From: Cohaesibacter haloalkalitolerans
Lineage (GTDB): Bacteria; Pseudomonadota; Alphaproteobacteria; Rhizobiales; Cohaesibacteraceae
Length of the DNA stretch: 64,000 nt
Direction: 5' to 3'
Assembly: GCF_003574655.1 (NCBI RefSeq)
Contig: NZ_QNUM01000002.1
Coordinates: 372,001 to 436,000 of the forward strand
A program made the translations under genes and the position numbers. This document shows positions 1-9,467 of this stretch, piece after piece. Numbering within the stretch: the stretch's first letter is position 1; the number at the start of each line of letters is the position of its first letter. The notes under the pieces are model-generated. The model had not been told where the DNA came from. It was given only the letters and a program-made list of their open reading frames with translations, and did no database searches.

Positions 1-958
1 GCTGCCAGTTGTTGTCCTTGCTCGCAAAGGCAATACCCCCAATGGAATCCTCGTCGAACCCGACCGTCGGCACGCTGGCCACGTCCATCTTGTCAATGGC
101 CGCAAGGAACCGGTCGGTGTCGGCCTGCTCGTCCAGCGGCAACAGATTCTTGACATGATAGCCAATGCCCGGGTTGGCACTCTTGGACTGACGGAAGCCG
201 ACCAGCCCGAAGGACACCTTGCCCGCAAGCGGCGAATTTTCCAGCTGGACGCCGATCTGCTCGATGACCTCCTTGGTCTGGCGGATATAGGGGCCCATCG
301 ACTTGGTGGTATCAATGACAAAGACCACACCGGCACGGAAGTCCTGCCGGTCGGCGCGGACCTCTGGGGCCGTGACCGAGCCGACCTCGATCATGTTGCC
401 TTCGTTGTCATCGGGAAAATAGATCGATTCGTGATCCAGAATGGGCAGAAGGTAGAAATTGTTGTTGTCGTTGATGGCGTTTTCCGGCTCCACCGCAACG
501 ATATTCTGGCTGTTCTCAAAGGCATCCGGCGACAGATTCGCCTCGATGTCGCTGGCCAGATCATCCATCGACTTGAAGAACAGATGGCGCACCCGCCCCG
601 CTTCGGCCCGGTTGTTGAAGGCAACGACGATGGATTGCTTCCAGTCCACCACCTTGTCGGACTTGATCCAGCCAGCGGCGTCGCCATGGCTGTTGATGCC
701 AACCTCGGTGAAGCCATCCTGTTCGCCATAGACATAATAGACCGAGAAGGCAGGAACATTGCCCCGGATCACCTGAGCACTTGGCGAGGCAGCAGACAAG
801 AGTTGACCGCCCGGCTTGGTAACGATACGTCGGAACAGGGTCTTTTTGCCCTGCATCAGCAGCGCATCACGAGCCTCAGCCGTTGTTCCGAGACCCGGCA
901 GCGGGGTCACCATCAGGTTTGCAAGGAACAGGGCGAGGGCGAGAACAATCTTTTTCAT
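1..958 (-). CDS. Secreted SH3-like / von Willebrand factor A protein, srf operon (3' end outside window)
   Basis: About 319 codons are visible; the frame is open at the left edge, so the C-terminus is missing. Residues 1-30 form a signal peptide (MKK start, hydrophobic core, Ala-rich cut region). Residues about 45-105 look like a bacterial SH3-like fold. From about residue 210 there is a vWA domain whose metal-site motif reads D-T-T-K-S (Asp216), a variant of DxSxS with Thr for the first Ser. The layout resembles the extracytoplasmic vWA part of type VI secretion PpkA-like proteins, but there is no kinase domain (inference from recall, no search run). An AAAGG Shine-Dalgarno sits 8 bases before the ATG, 18 bases after the preceding stop, so it is the last visible gene of the srf operon. 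Likely periplasmic, binding a partner protein. Confidence 0.8.
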   Translation of the reverse strand, partial: MKKIVLALALFLANLMVTPLPGLGTTAEARDALLMQGKKTLFRRIVTKPGGQLLSAASPSAQVIRGNVPAFSVYYVYGEQDGFTEVGINSHGDAAGWIKSDKVVDWKQSIVVAFNNRAEAGRVRHLFFKSMDDLASDIEANLSPDAFENSQNIVAVEPENAINDNNNFYLLPILDHESIYFPDDNEGNMIEVGSVTAPEVRADRQDFRAGVVFVIDTTKSMGPYIRQTKEVIEQIGVQLENSPLAGKVSFGLVGFRQSKSANPGIGYHVKNLLPLDEQADTDRFLAAIDKMDVASVPTVGFDEDSIGGIAFASKDNNWQ

Positions 959-976
959 GGAGCCAACCTTTCAAAC

Positions 977-2188
977 CTATTTGCAATAATCATCGACTGC
1001 TGTACGGGCGTTTGCGTCCTGATAGTATTGAGGCTGCAATTGCTGGCAGAGCGTCCGGATGTCTGCCGCCGCAGCCTCATCTCCCCCAGCCTTCAGGCGC
1101 GTATAGGCATCAAGGGCAGTGGTCGCGTTCTTGATGGTTTCGGCCCCCGCAGCGGCCGGTTTGGCCGGATCATATTTTTCGGCATACTGACGCAGCGCGG
1201 GCATGTAGCCCTTGTTGGAGGCAAGGCGCAGGAAGTCGGCTGAAATGTCCCTGAGCTCGTCGCTGCCAGCGGTTTCCTCGGCTGCGGCAAATAGCTGCTC
1301 GCCGGACATCTGACCATCCAGCAACTGCTGTTGCCAGTAGGACCGATCCCGGACCATCGGGCCCGGCTGCGGTTGTTCGGTCGCAGCCGACTCGGCTGGT
1401 GCGGCCTGTTCCGCGGTTGCCTGCTGGTCGGCATTGTCCGACGCACCAAGCCAGGAATCGCGGAAATACCAGCCAAGGCCGCAGACCAGCAGCAGAACAA
1501 GAGCCGCCACCAAGCCGCCCTTTACCGCCCGGCTCATTGGCGCTTTCGGTGTCTTCTCCGGTCGCACCTTCTTTGGCTTCGGCGTCTTTTCGGGAGCTTT
1601 CACCTCAGGGACAGCCTCAACAGGAGACTTTTCCGGCACCGGCTTGTCTCTGACTGGTTTGGCACCGAAGGTTTCCGGATCGGCGAAGATAATGGGAATA
1701 CCATCAAGATACACCGTGCCATCGTCGATGCTCTCGCCATGGGGAAGTCCAACTTCCCCCTCGCTCATGGCGGGCTGCTCTGCCCTGTCGAGCGGAGCCT
1801 TGACCTTGAGGCTGGATGCCACCGGCCCCTGATCATCTGCGGCCATCACCTGTGGCGACACGATGCCAAAACCGGAAGACCGGCGCCCGGAGATGGGCAC
1901 AACGGGCCAGAAGTCCTCCTCGAAATGATTGGTGCCAGCAATGATGATCTTGATGAAGTCACCATCCTTGAGATAGTCGACAATGCTCGGCCCGAGCAGC
2001 ATCCGGTTGCCGTCCACCGCCTCGATGGGCAGGCTCTGGGGCGTGCTCTGCCACCCCTGCAAACCGAGATAGCGGTCCTTGTCCGTCTCGCGCTCGATGA
2101 CCAGAGCGGTCGCGGGCGTTGCGGCCACTTCCATGGTCAGCCAAGCATGACCGGGACCGCGCTCCTTGTGTGCCGAACTAATTCTCAT
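977..2188 (-). CDS. Single-pass membrane protein with Sel1-like C-terminal region, srf operon
   Basis: This is a 403-residue protein I cannot assign to a named family. Residues 1-110 form a beta-rich cytoplasmic domain, residues about 180-222 a Pro/Lys/Glu-rich linker, residues 223-242 one membrane helix, and the rest is extracytoplasmic with an alpha-helical segment (about 300-350) resembling a Sel1/TPR-like repeat. It lies between SrfC and the vWA gene in the srf operon. In-frame starts also exist at 2227 (ATG) and 2245 (TTG). I chose the ATG at 2188 because the conserved-looking domain begins right after it and a GAGCAGGA stretch precedes it, but the spacing is poor. The one-helix topology repeats that of the first two genes of the operon, which suggests a joint envelope complex. 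Confidence 0.75.
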   Translation of the reverse strand: MRISSAHKERGPGHAWLTMEVAATPATALVIERETDKDRYLGLQGWQSTPQSLPIEAVDGNRMLLGPSIVDYLKDGDFIKIIIAGTNHFEEDFWPVVPISGRRSSGFGIVSPQVMAADDQGPVASSLKVKAPLDRAEQPAMSEGEVGLPHGESIDDGTVYLDGIPIIFADPETFGAKPVRDKPVPEKSPVEAVPEVKAPEKTPKPKKVRPEKTPKAPMSRAVKGGLVAALVLLLVCGLGWYFRDSWLGASDNADQQATAEQAAPAESAATEQPQPGPMVRDRSYWQQQLLDGQMSGEQLFAAAEETAGSDELRDISADFLRLASNKGYMPALRQYAEKYDPAKPAAAGAETIKNATTALDAYTRLKAGGDEAAAADIRTLCQQLQPQYYQDANARTAVDDYCK

Positions 2189-2320
2189 TTCCTGCTCACT
2201 TTCAAACCTGTCTCGTTTGCAATCCATTGCCCGATGGGCCGCCAACGCCCATTAGCGCGCGCCTCGTGGCTTCTGGGTGTCTCTGGCCTTCTCTGCCCGT
2301 CTCTGGCCCTGCCGTCTGCC

Positions 2321-5056
2321 CTAGCTCGACAGCCTTGTCAGAATGTCGCCCAACTGCGCGTTGAGTTGCGGGTCGACGTCCAGCGTATCGCCAAGGGCGT
2401 TGTCCTGAACCACCTTGAAGAAGGCATGCACCCAGTCATCGACATAACGGCGAGCGTAGGGGTCCGGCTCAAGGGTGATGCCGCTCGCGTCGAAGGCCGA
2501 AGGTCGGGCCCGGAACACGGGTGCGCTGCCAACATCCCCCTGCACCACGGCGCGCTTGTCTTCAGGGACAAGGGAATTGCCCAGATCGGAGACAAAGCCG
2601 TTGGTGATGCGCTCGGCGGCAAGGGTTGCCTTGTTGAGCAGCTCATCACGGCGATCCACAAAGGCGATCCGCGTGATCTGCTCGGCCAGCACATCGGTCA
2701 GTTTCATCCGGCGCACGGCCAGAGCGATCTCCTTGGCGATTTCGCGCAGGGCCTCTGTCGAAACGCCCGTTAGAGCCGACAGGCTCTGGTTGTCGGCCTG
2801 ATCAAACAGATTCTCGATCATGGTGACGATGGCCGCCTCGGCCAGCAGATACTGCCGCGTGCGCGAGGGGGCTTTCGGCGCGTTGAGGGACACTGCGGCG
2901 GCTGGCGCAACTTCGGTTGCTACCGGGGCTTCACCGCCTCCGGCAGCCATGGGCCTTGGCCGGGCTCGCCCTGCTCCGGGCCTTGGCCGCGACGGCGCAA
3001 GGGGGGCTGCAAGTGGTGCGCCCGCTGCCTCCCGCTCCTCGGCGTGGGGCTCGACGACCCGCTTGAGACTTGCCTCATGCAGGCGGCTGGCCAGCACGCC
3101 CGCATCAAGCATCAGACCCTTGAGCAAGGTGCCAAAGCGCATCCGCTCTTCGTCACAGACATAGAGCTCATCAAGCACCCGGTTGGCCACCGCAATCCGC
3201 TCGTCCAGCCGTACCGAGGCGTCGGAACTGACGTAATAGGCGGCGAGGCGCTCGGACAGGCGGGCGCGCAACTTGTCAAGGCGGAACCGGATCTGCCGTT
3301 CCTTGATCGCCGGGTTGCAGACCGGGGCCAGATTGCGGGCAATATGGGAGGCGCCACCATCATTGAGCGTCATCATCTGATCGAAGGCTTCGGCCGGATC
3401 CCTGAAATGCTCCTGCGCGGGCTGCACGCTGACAAAGGTGCTCTTGAGTTCGTTGAGGAAGCTCTGTTCACTATCCCGGACACCGACCTCGCTCTGGCCC
3501 TCGATCTCGAAAATTTCCCGGTTGAGGATGTTCGGGTTGCGCATCAGGTAGCAGTTGCGGAACGGCTCGCCCGGTGTCCAGTTCTTCACCCAGGTGTCGG
3601 CGCTGCTGCCGTAGGACTGGATCAGCGGGTTTTCGATGGCGCCACCAAGCCGCCCCTCAAGGCCAAAGGAGCTGTCGCTGGTCTTGCGGGTGAAATGCAG
3701 ATCGAACTTGGTGAAGATGAAGAACAGCAGCACTTCCTTGCCCATCCGGTCTTCCGGTTTCGGGCCATGGGTGGCGGTGATCCACTTGGCCACCACCTGC
3801 GGCAGCTGGTCGACATCGAGGTTGTTGGGCTGGGCGCAGAGCAGCATGGAGGTGATTTCCTGCTCGGCCACATAGCGCTGGAAGAGATATTCCACCTTGC
3901 CACGCAGCAACAGCGTCTGCAGCGTCTTGTCCGGGTTCTGTGCCAGATATTTGGCGATGCCCTTCTTGTCACTGTCCTGTTCGTCTTCCTCGAAATCGGC
4001 GGCCTTGAGACCACGGCTGCGGTAGCCGGGAAAATCGAGCAGATCGGTGTGATCGAAAAAGTCCCATGGCTTGTCGCGAATGGTGATCAGGATTTCCGCC
4101 GTCAGGGCAGCGACCGACGAACGCGGCAGGGTGGCCGAAGCGCCGCTCAGCGTGCGGACCTCGATCATCTCTGCCGAGCCCCCGGAAAGGTCGGCCAGTC
4201 CGGCAACGGTGATGATGCTGGTGATGTCCTTGTTGGTCGCATCGATCGCCGACAGCGGCACATAGGCATTTTTCGGAAAGTCCAGCCGCTGCAACGCCGA
4301 GACCAGATCGACATAGAGGCGGGTGATCGCCTCTTCACCACCCCAAAGGATCGAGAAGAAACGCCCCAGATCGGCTATCGGCAAGGTCGGGCAGATCTCT
4401 GCTGCCGCCATCCAGAAGGCATCGAGTTTGGCGGTAAGAGCCGAGGCGCTCATATATTGGGCGAAATAGTCCTGCAGGTCCCAGATGTCTTCCGGCTTGA
4501 GGCCGTTGGGCTTTATCCCGTTGGCCATGTGGGTGAAGCGGGTGACATGCTCGGCTATCTCACCACTTTCGGGGAAGCTGTTGGGGCGTCCGTCGAAGAA
4601 ATAGGCATTGGCGATGATCTTGATCAGGTCCGCATGGGACAGCCAGCGCAGGCAGACGGGGAAGCCAGCGGGCGTCGTCTCGCGGTTGATGGTGAAGCGG
4701 GTGACAAGGCCAGTGGATTCCCCTTCCTTGTCGATATTGATCTGCCGGATGTAGCTGACCGGTTCGTCAACGCCGTCAAACACCGCATAAAGCTCGTCGT
4801 TGCTGCGAGCCAGCACCGAGATGAGGTGTGACTTGCCGACCTGGCTGGCGCCGAAGACGGCCACCGCCATCGGACGGGTGGCTGCCTCGCTCAGCCGTTG
4901 CGCCTCGACCACACCGCGCTTGAGTTCGCGTTCGATCGATTTCGACGCCTCGCCGATGCGCTCGGCATTGGCGGGAGCCTTCAGCCAGTTGACCCCATCC
5001 TGCGCGGCGCTGGCGGTCTGCTGGGTGCTTGCAAGCAATTGTTCATTGATGTCCAT
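2321..5056 (-). CDS. srfC: SrfC-family putative virulence factor, large GTPase
   Basis: This 911-residue protein is the SrfC component of a SrfABC locus. Its GTPase signature is complete in outline: P-loop GASQVGKS at 69-76, a DFPG switch (G3) at 341-344 and TKFD (G4 base recognition) at 449-452, all in the order of a TRAFAC/dynamin-like GTPase. The long insertion between P-loop and G3 and the helical C-terminal half fit a dynamin-like machine. Residues about 680-740 are a Pro/Ala/Arg-rich linker leading to a final helical domain. No signal peptide or clear membrane helix, so it should be cytoplasmic. It starts 15 bases after the srfB stop. Srf proteins are named from Salmonella SsrB-regulated genes and SrfABC has been described as a toxin in Xenorhabdus; the biochemical role is unsettled. 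Confidence 0.85.
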   Translation of the reverse strand: MDINEQLLASTQQTASAAQDGVNWLKAPANAERIGEASKSIERELKRGVVEAQRLSEAATRPMAVAVFGASQVGKSHLISVLARSNDELYAVFDGVDEPVSYIRQINIDKEGESTGLVTRFTINRETTPAGFPVCLRWLSHADLIKIIANAYFFDGRPNSFPESGEIAEHVTRFTHMANGIKPNGLKPEDIWDLQDYFAQYMSASALTAKLDAFWMAAAEICPTLPIADLGRFFSILWGGEEAITRLYVDLVSALQRLDFPKNAYVPLSAIDATNKDITSIITVAGLADLSGGSAEMIEVRTLSGASATLPRSSVAALTAEILITIRDKPWDFFDHTDLLDFPGYRSRGLKAADFEEDEQDSDKKGIAKYLAQNPDKTLQTLLLRGKVEYLFQRYVAEQEITSMLLCAQPNNLDVDQLPQVVAKWITATHGPKPEDRMGKEVLLFFIFTKFDLHFTRKTSDSSFGLEGRLGGAIENPLIQSYGSSADTWVKNWTPGEPFRNCYLMRNPNILNREIFEIEGQSEVGVRDSEQSFLNELKSTFVSVQPAQEHFRDPAEAFDQMMTLNDGGASHIARNLAPVCNPAIKERQIRFRLDKLRARLSERLAAYYVSSDASVRLDERIAVANRVLDELYVCDEERMRFGTLLKGLMLDAGVLASRLHEASLKRVVEPHAEEREAAGAPLAAPLAPSRPRPGAGRARPRPMAAGGGEAPVATEVAPAAAVSLNAPKAPSRTRQYLLAEAAIVTMIENLFDQADNQSLSALTGVSTEALREIAKEIALAVRRMKLTDVLAEQITRIAFVDRRDELLNKATLAAERITNGFVSDLGNSLVPEDKRAVVQGDVGSAPVFRARPSAFDASGITLEPDPYARRYVDDWVHAFFKVVQDNALGDTLDVDPQLNAQLGDILTRLSS

Positions 5057-5071
5057 GATTGTGCCGCCCCG

Positions 5072-8000
5072 CTATATGTTCAAGATGCCGGAATCGAGCC
5101 AGTAGTCGCTCTGGGACAAGGGGAAGGTGCGGAAGGATATCGACACCGAGCGCTGCACGTCACTCTCGTTGGCGTCCAGCGCCTCGATGATCTTCAGATC
5201 TTCCTTGGTAGCCTCGTAATTCATCAGCTTGGAGGCCTTCACATCGGGATGGTCATCATCCTGAATGTCGAGTTCCTCGTTCATGTCGCGAGCCAACCGC
5301 ACGGCAATCGGCTTGGCCGGTCCGTTGTCCTCGAGCTTGATGTGATAGAGAGGCGAAGTGACCCAGCGCTCGAAAGGCAGCTGGCGATAGCCGATCAGGC
5401 TCTCGGTATAGAGCTTGAGCACCTTTTCGCGATCGGCGTTGGGATCTTCCAGTTCATCGAAGGTGAACAGCACATTGGCATTGTTCAGCTTCATGTCCTT
5501 TTCCAGCTCACCGATGTAGCGCGAGGTCGAATAGCCCTGCAGCATGTGGGTGTAGAGCGTGAAGTTGGTGATGCTGTGCTCGGCCAGCGAACAGAGCATG
5601 CCCCCGACCACGGCGCAGGACTTGGGATCGCCGATACGGGTGTTGTCGCGACTGCGGAAGGGATACCAGTTGCCTGCGCGATAATCGCCCATGGGCAGCA
5701 GCCTGTCTGGCCGGATGAAGAGGCGATTGAGCAGGCTGTCCTGCACGGCGGCCAGCTTGGAGGGGCGACCGGACAACAGCACGAAGTCGCAATCGAAATG
5801 GGCCAAAGCCTCGGCCACCGGATCGAACACCACGTCCATGGTTTCCTGTATCGCGTCGGAGACCAGCCGGTAGTTGAGCGGCACGTCCATCGACATGATG
5901 TCGAACGGCTCGTCGACGAACTGGCTGAAACCGGAGACCAGATAGCGCTGTACCTTTGGCGAGACATGCATGGCGTCCTTGATCAGTTCGGCCATGGTGG
6001 CCGAGTGGACGACCTCGTAGCGATCCTGGCCGGAGTTCTCGTAACGCTCCATGATGCCAAGCGCGGCGGGCACCAGCACCTGCTGCACGAACTGGCGGCG
6101 AGCGTGTTTTTCATGCTCGGCCATGTTCGCACGGTCGCCGTGGAACAGGTCGCGAAGGACTACAACGGCATTGGCAAGACCATATTGCACCAGCGCACTT
6201 TCCAGCACCGGCATGATGCAATGTTCTATGACTGCCTTGATGATGTCATCGCCGGCGATGCGCACCCCTTCGCGGAACGTTTGGACCGGCACGATGGCCC
6301 GGTCGTCATCCTGAAAATAGGTAGTGATCATCAGATCCGATGTACCACCGCCGATATCGAGGCTGGCAACCCGCAGCGACGGTTCCAGCGGCGCGCCGGG
6401 TGCGGGGGCCTCATCGGGCATGAAGCGCTGACGCGGCTTGCCAGTCATGGTGAAGAATTCGCAGATCCGGCCACCGAAGCGACAGCTGATTTCGCCATAG
6501 AGCCAGACGAGCTGGACACAGGTGGACTCATCCCACGCCACATGGATGGACGGGCGGACGAGCCCCGGCGGCGGGCTTTCATTCCACTTCATGATATCCC
6601 ACAGGAAGCCGATCGCCGCTTCTGCCCGCATCTTCATGATCTGCTGTTCGCGCACAGGCAGGGCGGTGGGCAGCGTCAGGATGATGCGCCGAAGGGTGCG
6701 CGGTGCCTCGCTCTGGCGCCGGTCGGCCCTGACGGCAGGATCGTTGATCATGACCATCGCCTGATAGACGATCTCCGACAGCATGAAGCTGTAGAAGGAT
6801 GAGCGCGAGTAGCTGAGCTGCTGGCTGGGGCGGGAATAGTCGCCGCGCGGGCTTCTGGGATAGAGCGAGGCAAACAGCTCCTTGTCCTTGCGCACCTGAG
6901 AGAGCACATCGCCATGGCCGTTGAGATAACGGCGGGCAACGCGGCCGACCGGAGGCAGATCGCCCTCTTCGGAATAGTCCGACTGGGGGAAGCGCCATGG
7001 CTGGTTGACCGGGGAGACGTCCCACAGATAGCGCTTGGGCGCGGACATGCCGATGATCGACTCAACGCCCGACTGGGCTGACTTGACCCGTGAGGCTTCC
7101 GGCCCGACGCGTACCATGGTCGGCCAGAAGAAGGCATCGCTGCGACCGGACATCCGCGACAGGTTTTCCTTGCCGAACCAGGCCTGTGACAGCGAGACAT
7201 GGCTCTCGAACGGTTCGTCATAGGTCAGCCACGGGCGTTGCAGATCCCGCAATTGCAGCTTCATGGAGTTGTTGAGCTCGACCGAATCCTCGTTGGGGTA
7301 ATTCTCGATCAGCATGCCGCACGTGCGGCTGTTGCCAACATCGAGGATGAGATCCACATTGACCGGGCGCACGGAGCGATTGTCCGAGATGGTATCGACA
7401 AAGCGGACAACACCGGGCGAGACCAACTGATCGAGCAGTTGCAGCAGCGCGATCCAGCGGGCGGCATGTTCGAGATGATATTTGCGCTGCGGCGTCCGCC
7501 CCTTTGAGCGCTTGGTCAGATATTCCTCAAACAGCTCGTCAAGCCATTCGGCCACCCAGATCTGATAATCCTGCTGCGCCTCGTAGCCTTCCACCCGGAT
7601 CGGATTGGAGAGGAACCAGCCGTTCTTCTTCATCGAGGACACCAGACGGAACTCGCAGGGATTCTCCACATCGAGCTTGCGCGGAGCGACATAGAGCTGG
7701 CTCATGTCCTCGCTGGCGTTGACCGTGACATTCTCGGCGGCGTCCATGGCCAGTGCGGTGTCGAAGGCAAAGATCACCTTGTACCAGAGGCCGTCATCGG
7801 CGGTCTTCTCATAGTCGCGTACGACCATGGCGCGGGCCCAGTTGGTCGGTCCCTTGTCGAACATCATCTCCCCGTCGGCCCCGCGCCCCGGCAGGCGGCG
7901 CAAATAGGGCACCGGCACCCACTGGCCCAAAAACGGTTCGATGGCGGCAATCTTGTTCATGTCGTAGCCGATGTCATCCATCTGCTCGACTTCGCCATTG

Positions 8001-8179
8001 TCATCATCAGGATCGGACTGCAGCAGCTTCCAGGGGACGCCCTCCTCGGTTGCCTCCTCAGGATAGGGCCGCTCGATGAAATGCAGGCGAAAGCTGTTCA
8101 ACTGGTTGAGATCGAAGCTGTAGTCTACAAATTGAATGCCGGAGAATGGCACAAGGGTAATATCTGCAAATATCGTCAT
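5072..8179 (-). CDS. srfB: SrfB-family protein, Hsp70/actin-like ATPase
   Basis: A 1035-residue protein matching the SrfB virulence-factor family. Two nucleotide-binding loops of the actin/Hsp70/sugar-kinase fold are visible: phosphate-1 DVGNSRT at 280-286 and phosphate-2 DIGGGTSD at 608-615; the adenosine-side strand appears near residue 800 as VLLSGRPSKL. The first 270 residues form a separate N-terminal region and the last 130 a C-terminal extension, which makes it far longer than DnaK (about 640). No signal peptide, so cytoplasmic. It lies between srfA (18-base gap) and srfC (15-base gap). Known: SrfB is always genetically linked to SrfA/SrfC. Inferred: it drives ATP-dependent remodelling or assembly of the membrane-anchored partners. 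Confidence 0.87.
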   Translation of the reverse strand: MTIFADITLVPFSGIQFVDYSFDLNQLNSFRLHFIERPYPEEATEEGVPWKLLQSDPDDDNGEVEQMDDIGYDMNKIAAIEPFLGQWVPVPYLRRLPGRGADGEMMFDKGPTNWARAMVVRDYEKTADDGLWYKVIFAFDTALAMDAAENVTVNASEDMSQLYVAPRKLDVENPCEFRLVSSMKKNGWFLSNPIRVEGYEAQQDYQIWVAEWLDELFEEYLTKRSKGRTPQRKYHLEHAARWIALLQLLDQLVSPGVVRFVDTISDNRSVRPVNVDLILDVGNSRTCGMLIENYPNEDSVELNNSMKLQLRDLQRPWLTYDEPFESHVSLSQAWFGKENLSRMSGRSDAFFWPTMVRVGPEASRVKSAQSGVESIIGMSAPKRYLWDVSPVNQPWRFPQSDYSEEGDLPPVGRVARRYLNGHGDVLSQVRKDKELFASLYPRSPRGDYSRPSQQLSYSRSSFYSFMLSEIVYQAMVMINDPAVRADRRQSEAPRTLRRIILTLPTALPVREQQIMKMRAEAAIGFLWDIMKWNESPPPGLVRPSIHVAWDESTCVQLVWLYGEISCRFGGRICEFFTMTGKPRQRFMPDEAPAPGAPLEPSLRVASLDIGGGTSDLMITTYFQDDDRAIVPVQTFREGVRIAGDDIIKAVIEHCIMPVLESALVQYGLANAVVVLRDLFHGDRANMAEHEKHARRQFVQQVLVPAALGIMERYENSGQDRYEVVHSATMAELIKDAMHVSPKVQRYLVSGFSQFVDEPFDIMSMDVPLNYRLVSDAIQETMDVVFDPVAEALAHFDCDFVLLSGRPSKLAAVQDSLLNRLFIRPDRLLPMGDYRAGNWYPFRSRDNTRIGDPKSCAVVGGMLCSLAEHSITNFTLYTHMLQGYSTSRYIGELEKDMKLNNANVLFTFDELEDPNADREKVLKLYTESLIGYRQLPFERWVTSPLYHIKLEDNGPAKPIAVRLARDMNEELDIQDDDHPDVKASKLMNYEATKEDLKIIEALDANESDVQRSVSISFRTFPLSQSDYWLDSGILNI

Positions 8180-8197
8180 GTGTTTGCCTGCTTTGAC

Positions 8198-9466
8198 CTA
8201 TTGCTTGTTGGCCAGTCCTATCTGCATCGGCTTTTGCAGCCAGTTGCCCGCAGCTACGCCGTTGATCGAATATTGGGAAATGACTTCGTCGCCCCGCCGC
8301 CGGACAACCCGCAGCGTGTAGGGGATGTCCTTCACCGGAAAGCCGTTGTGGCTGAAGAGCGAAACGAAAACGGGCAGATCCCCCGCCGGGATCGCCGCTT
8401 CGGTCGGCCAGACGATATTCTCGACCGGTTTGTCCGTCCTGATGCCGCGACCGTTGGAATCGGTGTCGAGCGTGGCACCGCAGTTGTTGGGCTGAGAGAA
8501 CCAGACCACAGCACCTCCGCAGCGCACCGCCAGATCGAGATCGGCCAGACCGTTCCATGCCAAAGACACCTGCAAGGCCCCGGCCCCGGCGTTGCGCTCT
8601 TCAAGGCGCTTGCTCAACTCTGCTTCCGCAATGGGTTCGGCATCAGCCGCTAGCGCACAATTCTCGTTCTTGAAGGCCAGCGCATTTTCCAAAAGGCGGA
8701 TTTCCTGTTGCAATCCGTCAAGGTCCGACTGGTAGTGCCCCGGGCAATAGTTGACCCACGGATAGACCACCGAAATGGAACAGGCCTTGAGCAGCAAATA
8801 GAGGATGGCGGCGATGAGCAGCAGCAGAAGTGCCCAGAGCAGGGCTGCAAGCCAGCAGAAGCGTCGCTTTTTCTTCTCCGGACGCCGTTCTTGCCCCTGT
8901 GCCGGTTGGGAAGGCAGTGGTTCAGGGATCGGCTCCTCGACGGCCTGCGGCTCGAAAACCTGCGGCGCGGCTACTTCTGCCATTGCGCCCCTTGTGGCCG
9001 CGACCTTGCTAATGCCGCCGGTCAGGGGCCTGGCATCGCTATGGCGATAGCCCCAGGCGACAAGCACGGGATTGCCATTGACCGCATAGACATGAGAAGA
9101 GCCGGGCACTTCGAGCGCATTGTTCAGCGCCTTGCCGAGAGCGCGGTCACCAGCATTGCCAGTTGCGGCGATGTCATCTGCAAAGCGCCGGATCCGGGCT
9201 TTGTGTTGCTCCAGCCGTTGCAGAACGGCTACCCGCTCGTCCTCGCCGAGTGTATCAAGTGCCTCGATGCGGCCAAAATGGTTGGTGTACCAGTCAATGC
9301 GGGAGCCATCGCGACTGCCCACCGGTTCGGCGAAAATGGATGCCACATCAGCGCCAAGGGCGTCAGTGACACTATCAACAATCCGGTCGAAATCCCTCTC
9401 CTGCACGCCCCCTATGGGCGCGAGCCCGGCGGATGCTGTTGACGCGATCTTGATGCTCTTCGCCAT
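8198..9466 (-). CDS. srfA: SrfA-family membrane-anchored protein with C-terminal YfaP-like beta domain
   Basis: A 422-residue protein in the SrfA position. The cytoplasmic N-terminal domain (1-150) ends with AVNGNPVLVAWG (128-139), followed by an acidic Pro-rich linker, basic KKKRR and one membrane helix (about 204-226). A periplasmic coiled segment (about 240-285) and a beta-rich domain (about 300-420; LAWNGLADLDLAV, then a Cys pair) follow and look like the DUF2135/YfaP fold. The ATG at 9466 is chosen over the in-frame start at 9514 because it lies one base after the upstream stop (TGA-C-ATG), with GGCGGGG as ribosome site; translational coupling is likely. It is probably the membrane tether connecting cytoplasmic SrfB/SrfC to the periplasm. 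Confidence 0.82.
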   Translation of the reverse strand: MAKSIKIASTASAGLAPIGGVQERDFDRIVDSVTDALGADVASIFAEPVGSRDGSRIDWYTNHFGRIEALDTLGEDERVAVLQRLEQHKARIRRFADDIAATGNAGDRALGKALNNALEVPGSSHVYAVNGNPVLVAWGYRHSDARPLTGGISKVAATRGAMAEVAAPQVFEPQAVEEPIPEPLPSQPAQGQERRPEKKKRRFCWLAALLWALLLLLIAAILYLLLKACSISVVYPWVNYCPGHYQSDLDGLQQEIRLLENALAFKNENCALAADAEPIAEAELSKRLEERNAGAGALQVSLAWNGLADLDLAVRCGGAVVWFSQPNNCGATLDTDSNGRGIRTDKPVENIVWPTEAAIPAGDLPVFVSLFSHNGFPVKDIPYTLRVVRRRGDEVISQYSINGVAAGNWLQKPMQIGLANKQ

Positions 9467-9467
9467 G

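Noticed and set aside
3044..4831. 595-codon plus-strand open frame
   Set aside because: Antisense shadow of srfC with no ribosome site or domain.
4898..6802. 634-codon plus-strand open frame
   Set aside because: Antisense to srfC/srfB; composition is His/Gly/Asp-rich without a family pattern.
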